Assembly (NCBI RefSeq): GCF_902506415.1
Contig: NZ_LR733275.1
Location: 4,269,834 to 4,333,833, forward strand
DNA: 64,000 bases
Reading direction: 5' to 3'
Origin: Massilia sp. 9I
GTDB taxonomy: Bacteria > Pseudomonadota > Gammaproteobacteria > Burkholderiales > Burkholderiaceae_D
Shown: positions 63,957 to 64,000 of the stretch, piece after piece
Position numbering within the stretch: position 1 is the first letter of the stretch
Layout: each line of letters starts with the position of its first letter
Notes under the pieces: model-generated
Seen by the model: the letters and a program-made list of their open reading frames with translations, nothing else
Database searches by the model: none
What the model was told of the DNA's origin: nothing
Made by a program: the position numbers and the translations under genes

Positions 63957-64000
63957 TCAAAAGGCCGGCGCGGCGGGCGGGGCCGGCGGCGGTGGTGGGG
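63957..64000 (-). CDS. 3' end of a gene with Pro/Ala-rich tail (partial)
   Basis: Only 14 codons are visible: PPPPPAPPAAPAF then TGA. Such tails end SPFH-domain proteins that neighbour GYF_2 genes, which fits the context, but the visible part alone cannot prove it. Confidence 0.4.
   Translation of the reverse strand, partial: PPPPPAPPAAPAF

Overview
The window is a piece of chromosome from a GC-rich betaproteobacterium, most likely an Oxalobacteraceae member of the Massilia/Telluria/Duganella type. This rests on the gene sets lnt-corC-ybeY-phoH-miaB and rpsU-yqeY-dnaG-rpoD, a PEP-CTERM protein, many small conserved hypotheticals typical of that family, and strong G/C bias at third codon positions. 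The organism call is inference from sequence style and gene content, not from a marker comparison. No rRNA genes, CRISPR array, insertion sequence or recognisable prophage were found.

Layout. 1-4.8 kb (minus strand): RNA-modification/envelope operon miaB-phoH-ybeY-corC-lnt (lnt cut by the window edge). 5.4-8.8 kb: a small HTH-like protein, an HDOD signalling pair, a GST, a DUF1697 protein and a PEP-CTERM protein. 9.4-13.1 kb: a divergent FtsH-like AAA+ protease and a YbaL-type K+/H+ antiporter. 13.2-17.5 kb: a TetR regulator divergent from a lipid-CoA operon (SCP2-type thiolase, acyl-CoA dehydrogenase, AMACR-type CoA enzyme), with a perfect 16-bp palindrome in the shared promoter. 17.5-24.5 kb: DUF445 and DUF2007 proteins, two tRNA-Met genes, miaA-mutL, a periplasmic cyclophilin and DedA. 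24.6-29.9 kb: an alpha-carbonic anhydrase with a long N-terminal extension, a sugar mutarotase, amiC-tsaE, queG and a DUF3052-like protein. 30-34.2 kb: a DctSR-like two-component system divergent from an orphan TRAP solute-binding protein, followed by a structured non-coding segment ending in a strong terminator. 34.2-46.1 kb: ogt-xerD, a GGDEF/EAL protein with an altered EAL motif, two EEP-family phosphohydrolases, ybaK, plsY, a FrnE-like DsbA protein, tsaD, aroG and ybiB.

46.5-51.2 kb is a compact four-gene chaperone-usher locus with two DUF4402 pilin-like subunits, a PapD-type chaperone and an unusual usher; it is the most distinctive accessory system here. 51.3-57.9 kb holds an HI0933-type flavoprotein and the macromolecular-synthesis operon rpsU-yqeY-dnaG-rpoD.

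58.0-60.7 kb is a small low-GC island directly 3' of tRNA-Ile(CAU). It carries an unrecognised 494-residue protein with a possible nuclease-like core and a 71-72 residue orphan. 60.7-64 kb holds a frameshifted HAF-repeat protein, membrane proteins, a winged-helix regulator and a GYF_2 protein. A family of GC-rich extragenic palindromes (REP/BIME-like, core CGTGGGC...GCCCACCCTAC) is scattered at about 17.5, 53.4 and 63.2 kb.
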